From Arthrobacter sp. Bz4 (lineage in GTDB: Bacteria; Actinomycetota; Actinomycetes; Actinomycetales; Micrococcaceae): a stretch of DNA of 64,000 nt. The number at the start of each line of letters is the position of its first letter. Positions within the stretch are counted from its first letter, which is position 1. Below the pieces are notes generated by a model, which was given only the letters and a program-made list of their open reading frames with translations, did no database searches and was not told where the DNA came from. The stretch spans positions 30,912 through 94,911 of the forward strand of contig NZ_QDAE01000013.1 of NCBI RefSeq assembly GCF_003075455.1, given 5' to 3'. This document shows positions 28,864 to 36,919 of the stretch, piece by piece. Both the position numbers and the translations under genes were made by a program.

Positions 28864-29919
28864 ATTAGCGAGCCAAGAATCAATGATCGTATCCGCGTCC
28901 CAGAGGTGCGGTTGGTAGGACCTGCGGGCGAACAGGTAGGCATCGTCCGTATTGAGGATGCTCTCCGTCTTGCCTCCGAGTCAGACCTGGATCTTGTTGA
29001 GGTTGCACCGCAGGCCAAGCCTCCGGTTGCCAAGCTCATGGATTTTGGCAAGTACAAGTATGAGGCCGCGGTCAAGGCTCGTGAGGCGCGCAAGAACCAG
29101 ACGAACACCGTTCTCAAGGAGATCCGGTTCCGCCTGAAGATTGACACTCATGATTACGAGACCAAGCGCGGACATGCAATGCGCTTCCTGGGCGCAGGCG
29201 ACAAGGTCAAGGCCATGATTCAGTTCCGTGGACGCGAGCAGCAGCGACCCGAAATGGGTATTCGCCTGCTGCAGAAGTTCGCTGAGGACGTTGCCGAGGT
29301 GGGAATCGTTGAATCGACCCCCCGCATCGACGGTCGCAACATGGTCATGGTCATTGGTCCGGTCAAGAACAAGGCTGAGGCAAAGGCTGAAGCGCGACGC
29401 GCTACCCAGCGCGCCGATGCCAAGGCTGCGAATGAGGCGGTGAAGGCTGGTACCGAGAAGGTGGATACCACCCCGGACAAGGCGCCCATGACGCAGAGCC
29501 TCGCGGACCTGCTGCCCGACGGCTACTCAACCACCGCTTCCCAGGAGGCGGCCGAAGAAGCCGCAGCACAGGAAGTGATTGCGGCCGAAGTTGCAGCCAA
29601 GGAGGCCGCGGCGCAGGAAATCGTCGACCGCGAGAAGGCTATCCAGGACAAGGCGGATCAGGAAGTCGCAGCAGCCGAGGCAGCCAAGGCAGCGAAAGCT
29701 GCCGAGAAAGCCGCTGCTGAAGCACCGAAGGCTCCAGCCAAGGCGGCCGGTGCGAAGGCAGCTGAGAAACCAGCAGCTGCTCCCAAGCCCGCTGCAGCGC
29801 CGAAGCCAACCGCGGCTCCCAAGCCGATGGCCATGCCCAAGCCAGCAACACCCAAACCTGCCAGCAAGGCAGCTCCCCGGAGCACGCCGAGCCGGCCTAA
29901 GCCCGGAACCTCCGACTAG
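28864..29919 (+). CDS. infC: Translation initiation factor IF-3, with long low-complexity tail and probable AUU start
   Basis: IF-3 binds the 30S subunit and checks start-codon pairing. The IF-3 homology begins [18 protein letters not shown] and includes [18 protein letters not shown] and the core [20 protein letters not shown]. The base before Ser is an ATT (28864-28866) preceded at 6-nt spacing by AGGAG (28853-28857), so an AUU start as in E. coli infC is very likely; an in-frame TTG/GTG upstream would add only non-homologous residues. Beyond about residue 190 is a ~160-residue Ala/Pro/Lys/Glu-rich tail with AAPKP repeats, of unknown role but seen in actinobacterial IF-3. Confidence 0.95.
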   Translation: MSEPRINDRIRVPEVRLVGPAGEQVGIVRIEDALRLASESDLDLVEVAPQAKPPVAKLMDFGKYKYEAAVKAREARKNQTNTVLKEIRFRLKIDTHDYETKRGHAMRFLGAGDKVKAMIQFRGREQQRPEMGIRLLQKFAEDVAEVGIVESTPRIDGRNMVMVIGPVKNKAEAKAEARRATQRADAKAANEAVKAGTEKVDTTPDKAPMTQSLADLLPDGYSTTASQEAAEEAAAQEVIAAEVAAKEAAAQEIVDREKAIQDKADQEVAAAEAAKAAKAAEKAAAEAPKAPAKAAGAKAAEKPAAAPKPAAAPKPTAAPKPMAMPKPATPKPASKAAPRSTPSRPKPGTSD

Positions 29920-29963
29920 GGATTACGTCCCCCGGAGCCGCCAGGCGCCCGAATAAACCCGCA

Positions 29964-29981
29964 GGCACCCCCGCGGGTGCC
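29964..29981 (+). other. Hairpin between infC and rpmI
   Basis: GGCACCC-CCGC-GGGTGCC is a perfect 7-bp stem in the 111-bp infC-rpmI gap. It lacks a T-run and could be a processing or regulatory element. Confidence 0.4.
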
Positions 29982-30030
29982 GTACGACCCGCCTGCAACA
30001 GCTGGTGGAAACCAAAGGAGATCGGTTCTC

Positions 30031-30224
30031 ATGCCGAAGATGAAGACCCACAGTGGTGTCAAGAAGCGTTTCAAGCTGACCGGAAGCGGCAAGCTCAAGC
30101 GCCAGCAGCTAACCGCCGCCACTACCTGGAGCACAAGCCCTCCACGCTGACTCGCCGTCTCGGTAGCGACAAGATCGTCTCGAAGGCCGACACCAAGGTC
30201 ATCAAAAAGATGCTCGGCATCTAA
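30031..30224 (+). pseudogene. rpmI: 50S ribosomal protein bL35, frameshifted in this sequence
   Basis: An AAAGGAG site precedes ATG 30031, which encodes MPKMKTHSGVKKRFKLTGSG and on to KLKRQQ. The frame then breaks: after CAG CAG at 30106-30108 one G is missing, since CAG-GCT-AAC-CGC-CGC would resume ANRRHYLEHKPSTL and run to the natural stop at 30222-30224. With the base restored the product is 64 residues, the normal length. bL35 is a near-universal large-subunit protein between infC and rplT, so a real disruption is improbable and a base undercall is the best explanation. The gene is too short and broken to appear as a normal ORF. Confidence 0.93.
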
Positions 30225-30323
30225 CTCACCCAAACCACTTAACCGGGCTTGCGCCAGTCTCCTGCACACTGCAGGACAGCGCTGAACATCATCACCCGGT
30301 AGATCTACTGAAGGAGTACGCAC

Positions 30324-30746
30324 GTGGCACGTGTGAAGCGGGCGGTAAACGCCCACAAGAAGCGTCGGGTAATTCTCGAGCGGGCGAAGGGCTACCGTGG
30401 GCAGCGTTCACGCCTGTACCGCAAGGCCAAAGAGCAGCTGCTGCACTCATTTGTGTACAGCTACGGTGACCGTCGCAAGCGCAAGGGTGACTTCCGTCGC
30501 CTCTGGATCCAGCGCATTAACGCTGCGTCCCGCGCCAACGGCCTGACCTACAACCGTCTGATCCAGGGCCTGAAGGCCGCCGAGATCCAGGTTGACCGCC
30601 GTATGCTGGCCGAGCTTGCAGTATCTGACGCCAACGCGTTCTCCGCACTGGTACAGATTGCCAAGGATTCGCTGCCTGCGGACACCTCAGCACCAGCCGG
30701 CGCCCAGGCGTCAGCCACCAAGGCACCAGCCAAGGCAAACGCCTAA
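30324..30746 (+). CDS. rplT: 50S ribosomal protein bL20
   Basis: bL20 is needed early in 50S assembly and in many bacteria represses the infC operon. The 140-residue protein starts [20 protein letters not shown] and includes [19 protein letters not shown] and [20 protein letters not shown] short Ala/Pro/Lys tail (about 20 residues) is appended after the normal C-terminus. A GAAGGAG site precedes the ATG. Confidence 0.97.
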   Translation: MARVKRAVNAHKKRRVILERAKGYRGQRSRLYRKAKEQLLHSFVYSYGDRRKRKGDFRRLWIQRINAASRANGLTYNRLIQGLKAAEIQVDRRMLAELAVSDANAFSALVQIAKDSLPADTSAPAGAQASATKAPAKANA

Positions 30747-30821
30747 GCTTTCGTCTTACCCTTCTCGGTTCGGTCTCACCCGGATTACGGGGAAGACCCA
30801 AAATACTGAGAACATCAGTAC

Positions 30822-31733
30822 ATGACTAACACCGGACGCCCAGCGGCACCGCCCATGACCAACCCCCGAGCTGATCGGGTCAAGGAAGTGGCTCGGCTCG
30901 CTGGGCGTCCGGCCCGTTTAAGGCAGGGCCGGTTTCTCGCCGAGGGGCCTCAATCCGTTCGGGAAGCATTGGCATTGCATTCGGCGCGCCACGCTGCGGG
31001 CGAGCCGGAGGTCATCGAGGAACTGTTCATCACCGAGGAATGCCTGGACCGGCACGCCGAGCTTGGACTGTTCGAAGGACAGCCAGCCCCACGGCTGGTG
31101 ACTGAGGAAGTGCTGGCCGCAATGTCTTCGACGGTGACGCCGCAGGGTGTCATCGCGGTGTGTTCGTTTGTCGATGTCCCGCTCGAAGCGATGCTCGCCA
31201 GGGAGCCCCGGCTAGTTGCCGTGATGGTGGAAGTGCGCGATCCCGGCAACGCGGGAACCATCCTGCGGGCAGCCGATTCCGCTGGCGCCGACGCGGTGGT
31301 GTTGACGTCGTCGAGCGTTGACCTCTACAACCCGAAGGCTGTCCGGTCAACTGTCGGGTCACTGTTTCACTTGCCGGTGGTCCTGGGCGCCGACCTTGAC
31401 CTGGTGCTCACCTCGCTGCGGGAGCGCGGGATCACCGTGCTGGCAGCCGACGGATACGGCGACGTCGACCTCGACACCCTGCAGGAAGGCAGTGCACGAC
31501 GGCGGCTGGCACCCTCAGCCGAGAACGCTGGGGACGGGAGCAGTGCAGCTCGACTGGAAGCCCCGACGGCCTGGCTCTTCGGTAACGAAGCGCAGGGGCT
31601 GCCCGACGTCGTTTTGAAGGGCGCGGACCACCGGGTGGCAGTGCCCATCTATGGTCGGGCGGAAAGCCTCAACGTGGGGACCGCCGCAACCGTCTGCCTT
31701 TACGCCTCCGCGAGGGCGCAGCGCCTCAGCTGA
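30822..31733 (+). CDS. TrmH/SpoU family RNA 2'-O-methyltransferase
   Basis: The 303-residue protein has an N-terminal substrate-binding domain (RLRQGRFLAEGPQSVREALA) and the knotted SPOUT catalytic domain with motif 1 VEVRDPGNAGTILRAADSAG, motif 2 AWLFGNEAQGLP and motif 3 VPIYGRAESLNVGTAATVCLY. It probably methylates 23S rRNA or tRNA ribose; target nucleotide cannot be told. A gene of this kind is usual downstream of rplT. ATG 30822 or 30855 (MTNPRADRVKEV) could be the start. It overlaps the following minus-strand MFS gene by 8 bp. Confidence 0.92.
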   Translation: MTNTGRPAAPPMTNPRADRVKEVARLAGRPARLRQGRFLAEGPQSVREALALHSARHAAGEPEVIEELFITEECLDRHAELGLFEGQPAPRLVTEEVLAAMSSTVTPQGVIAVCSFVDVPLEAMLAREPRLVAVMVEVRDPGNAGTILRAADSAGADAVVLTSSSVDLYNPKAVRSTVGSLFHLPVVLGADLDLVLTSLRERGITVLAADGYGDVDLDTLQEGSARRRLAPSAENAGDGSSAARLEAPTAWLFGNEAQGLPDVVLKGADHRVAVPIYGRAESLNVGTAATVCLYASARAQRLS

Positions 31734-32955
31734 GGCCCTGGCCGACCGCCGAATGTTCAGTCGGCCGGGGCGTCCTGGTTCCCCGGTCCATCCGCCCGCT
31801 GACCAAGGCCACAGCAAGCCCGATGACGGCCAACACCGCACCGACCAGTGCCGGAGCCGTGTACCCCCAGCCAGCGGCGATCACCGCGCCGCCCAGGAAC
31901 GCGCCCAGGGCGTTGGCAATATTGAGTGCTGCATGGTTCAGGGACGAGGCGAGGGACGGCGCGTCAGGGGAGACGTCGAGCAGGCGGACCTGAAGCGACG
32001 GAATCAGCATGGCGCCAATCGCACCGACCAGGAAGACGAACAGCAGGGCGGTTGGCGCCCACTGAACGGCGAAGGAGAACGCCACCAGCGCGGCGGCGAT
32101 CACGCCCATCACCCAGTAGATGGTGCCCATCACGGAAATGTCGGCCAGGCGGCCGCCAATAATGTTCCCGGTCACCATGCCCAGACCATAGAGGGCAACG
32201 ACGAACGGCAAGGTCGCTTCGGGGAGGCCCGTGACCTCGGTCATGGTCGGGGAGATGTAGGAGTAGACAGCGAAGAAACCACCGAAGCCAACTGTGCCGA
32301 TCAGCAGCGTCATCCACACCTGGCCACGTTGCAAGGCGCCCAGCTCCCGGCGGATACTCGCATTCTGCAGGACCTGCTGGTGAGGGACGCTGCGGGAAAT
32401 CATCCAGATAGTGACCACCCCAATGACACCCACCAGAAGGAACATGGTCCGCCACCCGAACATCTGACCCAACCAGGTGGCGAACGGTACTCCGATGACG
32501 TTGGCGATACTGAGCCCCAGCATCACCATGGCCACGGCGTGCGCCCGGCGCGTGGGCGCCGAGAGGGACGCGGCAATGACAGCCGCGATGCCGAAGTACG
32601 CGCCGTGGGGGAGACCCGACATGAAACGGGAAAACAACAGCCAGCCGTAGTCGGCGGCGAAATAGGACGACAGGTTCCCGACGGTGAAGAGAACCATCAG
32701 CCCCAGCGCCATCCCTTTGCGGGGCAACCGGGCGCCGAGGGCAGCGAGCAGGGGAGCGCCGATGACGACGCCGATCGCGTAGGCCGAGATGACATGCCCA
32801 CCCTCGGGAATGGAGATATCAAGGTCGCCCACCATCTCCTGCAGGAGACCCATGATGGCGAACTCGGTGGTGCCGATACCGAAGCCGCCCATGGCGAGGG
32901 CGATGATGGCGAAGTTCAGCTGCCGTGGGGTGAGGGTGCGTCGGGCGTCAGACAT
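31726..32955 (-). CDS. MFS transporter, DHA1 family
   Basis: The 409-residue protein has twelve hydrophobic segments and the family start region LNFAIIALAMGGFGIGTTEF, typical of arabinose-efflux/YdhP-like drug-proton antiporters. The charged motif A loop appears as ALGARLPRKGMALG. Substrates are unknown; relatives export sugars or small drugs. It is convergent with the RNA methyltransferase gene and divergent from the NUDIX gene. Confidence 0.9.
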   Translation of the reverse strand: MSDARRTLTPRQLNFAIIALAMGGFGIGTTEFAIMGLLQEMVGDLDISIPEGGHVISAYAIGVVIGAPLLAALGARLPRKGMALGLMVLFTVGNLSSYFAADYGWLLFSRFMSGLPHGAYFGIAAVIAASLSAPTRRAHAVAMVMLGLSIANVIGVPFATWLGQMFGWRTMFLLVGVIGVVTIWMISRSVPHQQVLQNASIRRELGALQRGQVWMTLLIGTVGFGGFFAVYSYISPTMTEVTGLPEATLPFVVALYGLGMVTGNIIGGRLADISVMGTIYWVMGVIAAALVAFSFAVQWAPTALLFVFLVGAIGAMLIPSLQVRLLDVSPDAPSLASSLNHAALNIANALGAFLGGAVIAAGWGYTAPALVGAVLAVIGLAVALVSGRMDRGTRTPRPTEHSAVGQGLS

Positions 32956-33059
32956 GGAACTCGTTTCGGCATCAGATGGTGTTGGTGGCGTTGCTCTGTA
33001 GAGCGCAACGCATCGACGCCGTTGTCTATTTCAACTGTAGCCGGGCCGGTACCGCCAGC

Positions 33060-33065
33060 TACACT
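33060..33065 (+). promoter_or_regulatory. Putative -10 element of leaderless NUDIX gene
   Basis: TACACT is 6 nt before the GTG start at 33072, with no Shine-Dalgarno sequence. Confidence 0.4.
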
Positions 33066-33071
33066 CGGTTC

Positions 33072-33527
33072 GTGCCAGTTGACCAGTTACCCCGCCAGAT
33101 TGTCGGCGCAGCGATCGTCGATTCCTTGACTCACCCCACCCGGCTGCTTGCCGCCCGTCGTACGGCGCCCGAGCAGTTCGCCGGCATGTGGGAATTCCCC
33201 GGGGGGAAGGTCGAGGCGGGGGAAACGGACACAGCCGCACTGCATCGGGAGCTCCTGGAGGAGCTTGGGGTCGAAGTTGAGCTCGGCGCTGAGATTGTCG
33301 GGCCGGTACCCGGTGGCTGGGCGCTGAACGAACGCGCCGTCATGCGGGTCTGGCTAGCCGAGGTCACCACCGGTGAACCCCGGCCGCTGGAAGACCATGA
33401 TGTTCTCTCCTGGGTTCCCCTTGCCGGTTCCACTGAGTTGGCCGACCTCGCCTGGATCCCTGCCGACCGCCCCATCGTTGACGCGGTGCTGACGAAGACC
33501 TGCCATGCCGGAGCGGCTCAACAGTAG
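33072..33527 (+). CDS. NUDIX hydrolase, MutT-like
   Basis: The 151-residue protein carries the complete NUDIX box G-x5-E-x7-RE-L-x-EE-L-G (GGKVEAGETD followed by RELLEELGV), preceded by LLAARRTAPEQFAGMWEFPG, typical of (deoxy)nucleoside triphosphate pyrophosphohydrolases such as MutT/8-oxo-dGTP cleaners. GTG 33072 gives the normal N-terminus (VPVDQLPRQIVGAAI) and a -10-like hexamer; the frame is open upstream to 32976. Confidence 0.9.
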   Translation: MPVDQLPRQIVGAAIVDSLTHPTRLLAARRTAPEQFAGMWEFPGGKVEAGETDTAALHRELLEELGVEVELGAEIVGPVPGGWALNERAVMRVWLAEVTTGEPRPLEDHDVLSWVPLAGSTELADLAWIPADRPIVDAVLTKTCHAGAAQQ

Positions 33528-33550
33528 ACCGGGGAGCTCTCGCTCCGCTT

Positions 33551-33601
33551 CTAGAACAGTGCTGGCTTTAGAACAGTGCCGGTTCTAGAACAGTGTCGGC
33601 T
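33551..33601. repeat. Three 17-bp tandem repeats overlapping the radical-SAM gene stop
   Basis: Units CTAGAACAGTGCTGGCT, TTAGAACAGTGCCGGTT and CTAGAACAGTGTCGGCT follow one another exactly. The last unit begins with the stop codon of the minus-strand gene (TAG, 33587-33585). On the minus strand the other units place TAA (33570) and TAG (33553), so stops occur in all three frames within 37 bp. Confidence 0.92.
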
Positions 33602-34646
33602 CCGCATCCGTAGCGTGTGCAGGGCGCACGGTAGCCGTAGCAGCCGTTTCGCTGACTCCGGGAGGTCCTGGCTGAAGCTCTCGAAAGAACTGCGCCCCGG
33701 AGGTGAACCCGTGATTAGCCCGGTGCTGCCGAATCCGCCCCGACAGCCAGGTGCGGTACTCCTTGGATGCATAGCTCCCGCCGCGATACAGGCGCCGGTA
33801 CCGGCCCACCAGCGCCGGGTGATTCTCCGCCAGCCATTCCAGGTACCACTCCCGGGCCCCGGGCCGTAGATGAAGGGCGCCCGCCGAGACTCCAGTGGCA
33901 CCGGCAGCGGCCAGGGCGCCAAACAATGCATCGAGTGACTCGTCATCGTCGGTCAGCCACGGCAGGATCGGCATTGCCAGAACCCCGCAGGGCAATCCAG
34001 CGTCGCGCAGGCGGCTGATCAGCTCGAGCCGTGCCTTGGGGCTGGGTGTACCGGGTTGCACCGCATGGGCTAGTGCGGGGTCGATAATGGCGAGCGAGAT
34101 TCCCATCCCAATCTGCACCGCTGAAGATGCTTTCTTCAGGAGCGGGATATCCCGTGCCAGGAGGGTGCCCTTCGTGAGGATGGAGAACGGTGTCCCCGAA
34201 TCGGCGAGAGCGGTGATGATGTCGGGCATCAGCCGGTAGCGGCCCTCGGCCCGCTGGTACGGATCGGTGTTGGTGCCCATCGCGACATGTTCCCGCTGCC
34301 AGGACCGGCGGGACAGTTCGCGGCGCACCACTTCACCCACATTGGTCTTGACCACCAGTTGGGAGTCGAAGTCCAACCCAGTGTCGAGGTTCAGGTAGCT
34401 GTGGGTCTTTCGGGCGAAACAGTAGACGCAGGCGTGGGAGCAACCGCGGTAGGGGTTGATGGTCCAGTGGAACGGCATGCTGGAATTGCCGGGTACCCGG
34501 TTCAGCGCCGACTTGGCGAGCACCTCGTGGAACGTGATGCCCGCAAATTCTGGCGTCCTGACAGTCCGGACCAGGCCGCTCAGGGGCAGCAGCGGCTCCT
34601 GAGGAGCCGGCGTCGTCGTCGTCGTACTCTGACCAGCCCATCGCAT
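33585..34646 (-). CDS. Radical SAM protein, Rv2578c/SplB-like family
   Basis: The 353-residue protein binds a 4Fe-4S cluster through Cys69, Cys73 and Cys76 (GCSHACVYCFAR), followed by MGTNTDPYQRAEGRYRLM and FSILTKGTLLARDIPLL. This is the actinobacterial Rv2578c-type family related to spore photoproduct lyase; its substrate is unknown. It is followed downstream by the tandem repeats at its stop codon. A palindromic AT-rich AATATATTAGAACATACGTTC stretch near 34648-34668 upstream may be its promoter region. Confidence 0.88.
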   Translation of the reverse strand: MRWAGQSTTTTTPAPQEPLLPLSGLVRTVRTPEFAGITFHEVLAKSALNRVPGNSSMPFHWTINPYRGCSHACVYCFARKTHSYLNLDTGLDFDSQLVVKTNVGEVVRRELSRRSWQREHVAMGTNTDPYQRAEGRYRLMPDIITALADSGTPFSILTKGTLLARDIPLLKKASSAVQIGMGISLAIIDPALAHAVQPGTPSPKARLELISRLRDAGLPCGVLAMPILPWLTDDDESLDALFGALAAAGATGVSAGALHLRPGAREWYLEWLAENHPALVGRYRRLYRGGSYASKEYRTWLSGRIRQHRANHGFTSGAQFFRELQPGPPGVSETAATATVRPAHATDAEPTLF

Positions 34647-34726
34647 GAATATATTAGAACATACGTTCTACTGTGGTTGGGGGAGGACTGCTTGTAAGCT
34701 GTGAACTCAGGAAGGTGGTGCGTGCC

Positions 34727-35740
34727 ATGGGCCAGGTGATCGAGGTCAAGGGCCTCCGGAAATCGTTTGGTCGCCGGGATGTCCTGCACGGCATCGATTT
34801 TGGGGTGGAACGCGGCGAAGTCTTCGGCGTTATCGGGCCCAACGGTGCAGGAAAAACCACCACCATGCGGTGCCTGCTCGACATCATCAGGCCGAGCGCC
34901 GGGAGTATCAGGATTCTGGGTGAGAATCCGGGCGCTGCGGGACCTAAACTGCGGCGCAAAATCGGTTACCTGCCGGGTGAGCTATTCCTTGAGCAACGGA
35001 TCACCGGACGCCGGCTGCTGGCGCACTATGCGGCCATCAGCGGTGCGGTGCGGCCGGGGCGAGCGGACGAGCTGGCGGAACGCTTCAACCTGGACCTGGA
35101 CCGCCATACCCGCAAACTGTCCAAAGGCAACAAACAGAAGCTGGGGCTGGTGCAGGCTTTCATGCATGACCCCGAAGTGCTGATTCTGGATGAACCAACC
35201 AGTGGCCTCGACCCGCTCATGCAGCAGGAGTTCCGGGCACTCCTGCGCGAAGCCCAGCAGCGGGGGCAGACCATCTTCCTGAGTTCACATGTCCTGAGCG
35301 AAGTCCAGCAGGCCGCGGACAGGGTCGCCATCCTGCGCGACGGCGACATCGTCCAGGTCTCAAGCGTCTCAGCCCTCCGGGAGGGTGCCCACCGCCAGAT
35401 CCGGATCGCGGTGACCGGTGTCCCCGGGCCCGAGCTGGAGCTGCTGCTCCGGGACGTACCGGGGTTGCACACCATCGAAGTTCAGACGGCCGGCGAGCTC
35501 ACCGAAATCTCAGCCACCCACGAGGGCGCCATCCGGCCGTTGATCCGTGCCCTGGCACCGCTCCAACTCGCCGATCTGGTCATTGAAGAACCCGATCTCG
35601 AGGAATCAGTGCTCACCCTGTATGGCAACGGGGGGAACGATGGCACCGGCGGGACGGGCGCTGCCAGTGCTGCCGGTGCCTCCGGTCGCCGCGGTGACGT
35701 GGCCGGCCCCCGTGGATTCAGCGAGCGGAGCCGGTCATGA
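34727..35740 (+). CDS. ABC transporter ATP-binding protein
   Basis: The 337-residue ATPase has Walker A GPNGAGKTT (residues 37-45), the signature LSKGNKQK, Walker B VLILDEPTSG and the H-loop SSHVLSEVQ. The C-terminal 110 residues are an extra domain resembling those of drug-export (DrrA-type) ATPases, ending in a Gly/Ala-rich tail. It couples with the downstream permease by an ATGA overlap, so the pair is probably an ABC-2 exporter of an antibiotic or lipid-like substrate. Confidence 0.9.
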   Translation: MGQVIEVKGLRKSFGRRDVLHGIDFGVERGEVFGVIGPNGAGKTTTMRCLLDIIRPSAGSIRILGENPGAAGPKLRRKIGYLPGELFLEQRITGRRLLAHYAAISGAVRPGRADELAERFNLDLDRHTRKLSKGNKQKLGLVQAFMHDPEVLILDEPTSGLDPLMQQEFRALLREAQQRGQTIFLSSHVLSEVQQAADRVAILRDGDIVQVSSVSALREGAHRQIRIAVTGVPGPELELLLRDVPGLHTIEVQTAGELTEISATHEGAIRPLIRALAPLQLADLVIEEPDLEESVLTLYGNGGNDGTGGTGAASAAGASGRRGDVAGPRGFSERSRS

Positions 35741-36582
35741 GTCATTCGGCACCGCCAGCCACCCGGGACGGCCGGACCGACCCAGCCAGGATCCTGCCGT
35801 TGTTCAGGCGCGCGCTGCTTGATCACTGGCGATCCACCCTGGCCTGGGCCGTGGGCCTCGCAGCTGCCATCCTGGTGTACCTGCCGCTGTTTCCTTCCCT
35901 CGGGAACAGCGACGAGATGCAGGACATGATCAACGCGCTACCTCCGGAGATGACCAGGGCACTGAACTATGATCAGATCGCCTCGGGTCCCGGGTACACG
36001 CAGGCCACCATCTTTGGGCTGATCGGCTTCCTGCTCCTGACCATCGCGTCGGTGTCCTGGGGTGCGTCGGCGGTGGCCGGTGATGAGGAGTCCGGCCAGT
36101 TGGAACTGACGCTGGCGCACGCGGTCACCAGACCCCAAGTGGTGTTGGAGCGGACCCTGGCGATTGCGGTGCGCACTGTCGCGCTCGCGGCTGTCGTCTT
36201 CATCCTCGTGCTGCTCCTCAACGAGCCCGCTGAGCTGGGGATTCAGACTCAGGACCTCTTTGGTGCGACGGTCCTGTTCGGGGGACTCGCGCTCCTCAGT
36301 GGGATGGCCGCCCTGTTTGTCGGGGCGGTGAGTGGCAGGAGGCTTTATGGCCTTGCGGCCGGTGCCGGGGTCGCAGTGCTGAGCTACGTATCCAACGCCG
36401 TCGGACGCCAAAGCCCCGATCTTCAGTGGTTGCTGAACCTCTCGCCCTACCACTGGGCGTATGGGAACTCACCGGTGGCCAATGGGGCGGACTGGGGTGC
36501 TGCCGCCTGGCTATGGGGCATCTCGGCAGCGCTCGCCGGACTCAGCGCGGTCGCCTTGCAACGACGGGATGTCGGGATCTAG
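35737..36582 (+). CDS. ABC-2 type transporter permease
   Basis: The 281-residue protein has about six hydrophobic segments (LAWAVGLAAAILVYLPLF, ATIFGLIGFLLLTIASVSWG, LAAVVFILVLLL, AAGAGVAVLSYVSNAVG) and ends with a typical charged C-terminus (ALQRRDVGI). It overlaps the ATPase gene by 4 nt. Length is about half of the two-copy (DrrB-like 530-residue) permeases, so it likely dimerises. Right next to it on the other strand is a fragment of a similar permease. Confidence 0.88.
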   Translation: MSHSAPPATRDGRTDPARILPLFRRALLDHWRSTLAWAVGLAAAILVYLPLFPSLGNSDEMQDMINALPPEMTRALNYDQIASGPGYTQATIFGLIGFLLLTIASVSWGASAVAGDEESGQLELTLAHAVTRPQVVLERTLAIAVRTVALAAVVFILVLLLNEPAELGIQTQDLFGATVLFGGLALLSGMAALFVGAVSGRRLYGLAAGAGVAVLSYVSNAVGRQSPDLQWLLNLSPYHWAYGNSPVANGADWGAAAWLWGISAALAGLSAVALQRRDVGI

Positions 36583-36598
36583 GAGGGAAGGGGTCGGT

Positions 36599-36892
36599 TC
36601 AGCCAGTGAGATCGCGGTGCCGGATGAGGGACGCGGCGAGGACTGCACCCCCAACCGCTACGAGGCCCAGCACCACAATCGGGACGGGATCGAAAGCTTC
36701 AACCGGCATGGCCGGGGAATGATGAAACGGGCTCACTGCTTGCAGCCACTCCGGCAGGCCCTGCAACTCGCCAAACTGGCCGGGCACCAGCCCGCCCGTC
36801 AAAAGGCCCCACCCGTCGCAGTTCCCACTTGCCGTAGTTGCCACCTGCCGTAGTTCCCGCTCGTCGCGGGTTTCCCCCTTAGGCTTGAGCAA
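36599..36892 (-). pseudogene. Remnant of an ABC-2 permease C-terminus
   Basis: A minus-strand frame (36892-36599) encodes 97 residues whose last ~60 read as the end of an ABC-2 permease: GELQGLPEWLQAVSPFHHSP, MPVEAFDPVPIVV and a final hydrophobic helix with IRHRDLTG. The upstream part has no such similarity and no other helices exist, so this looks like the C-terminal remnant of a larger permease. It lies head-to-head with the intact permease 16 bp away, suggesting a partial inverted duplication or the leftover of a second exporter. Confidence 0.6.
36815..36862. repeat. Three imperfect 16-bp tandem repeats
   Basis: GTCGCAGTTCCCACTT, GCCGTAGTTGCCACCT and GCCGTAGTTCCCGCTC are consecutive and share GYCGYAGTTSCCRC. 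They lie within the permease remnant region, 58 bp before the aminotransferase gene. Confidence 0.6.
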
Positions 36893-36919
36893 CGTCTGCC
36901 AGCCATCCGAAAGGACCTC

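Noticed and set aside
29579..29956. Arg/Pro-rich frame inside the infC tail
   Set aside because: It is the +1 shadow of the Ala/Pro/Lys repeat region of infC.
31651..33129. A 492-residue plus-strand frame opposite the MFS transporter
   Set aside because: It is a shadow of the minus-strand transporter; it has a skewed His/Gly/Asp composition and no hydrophobic or domain pattern.
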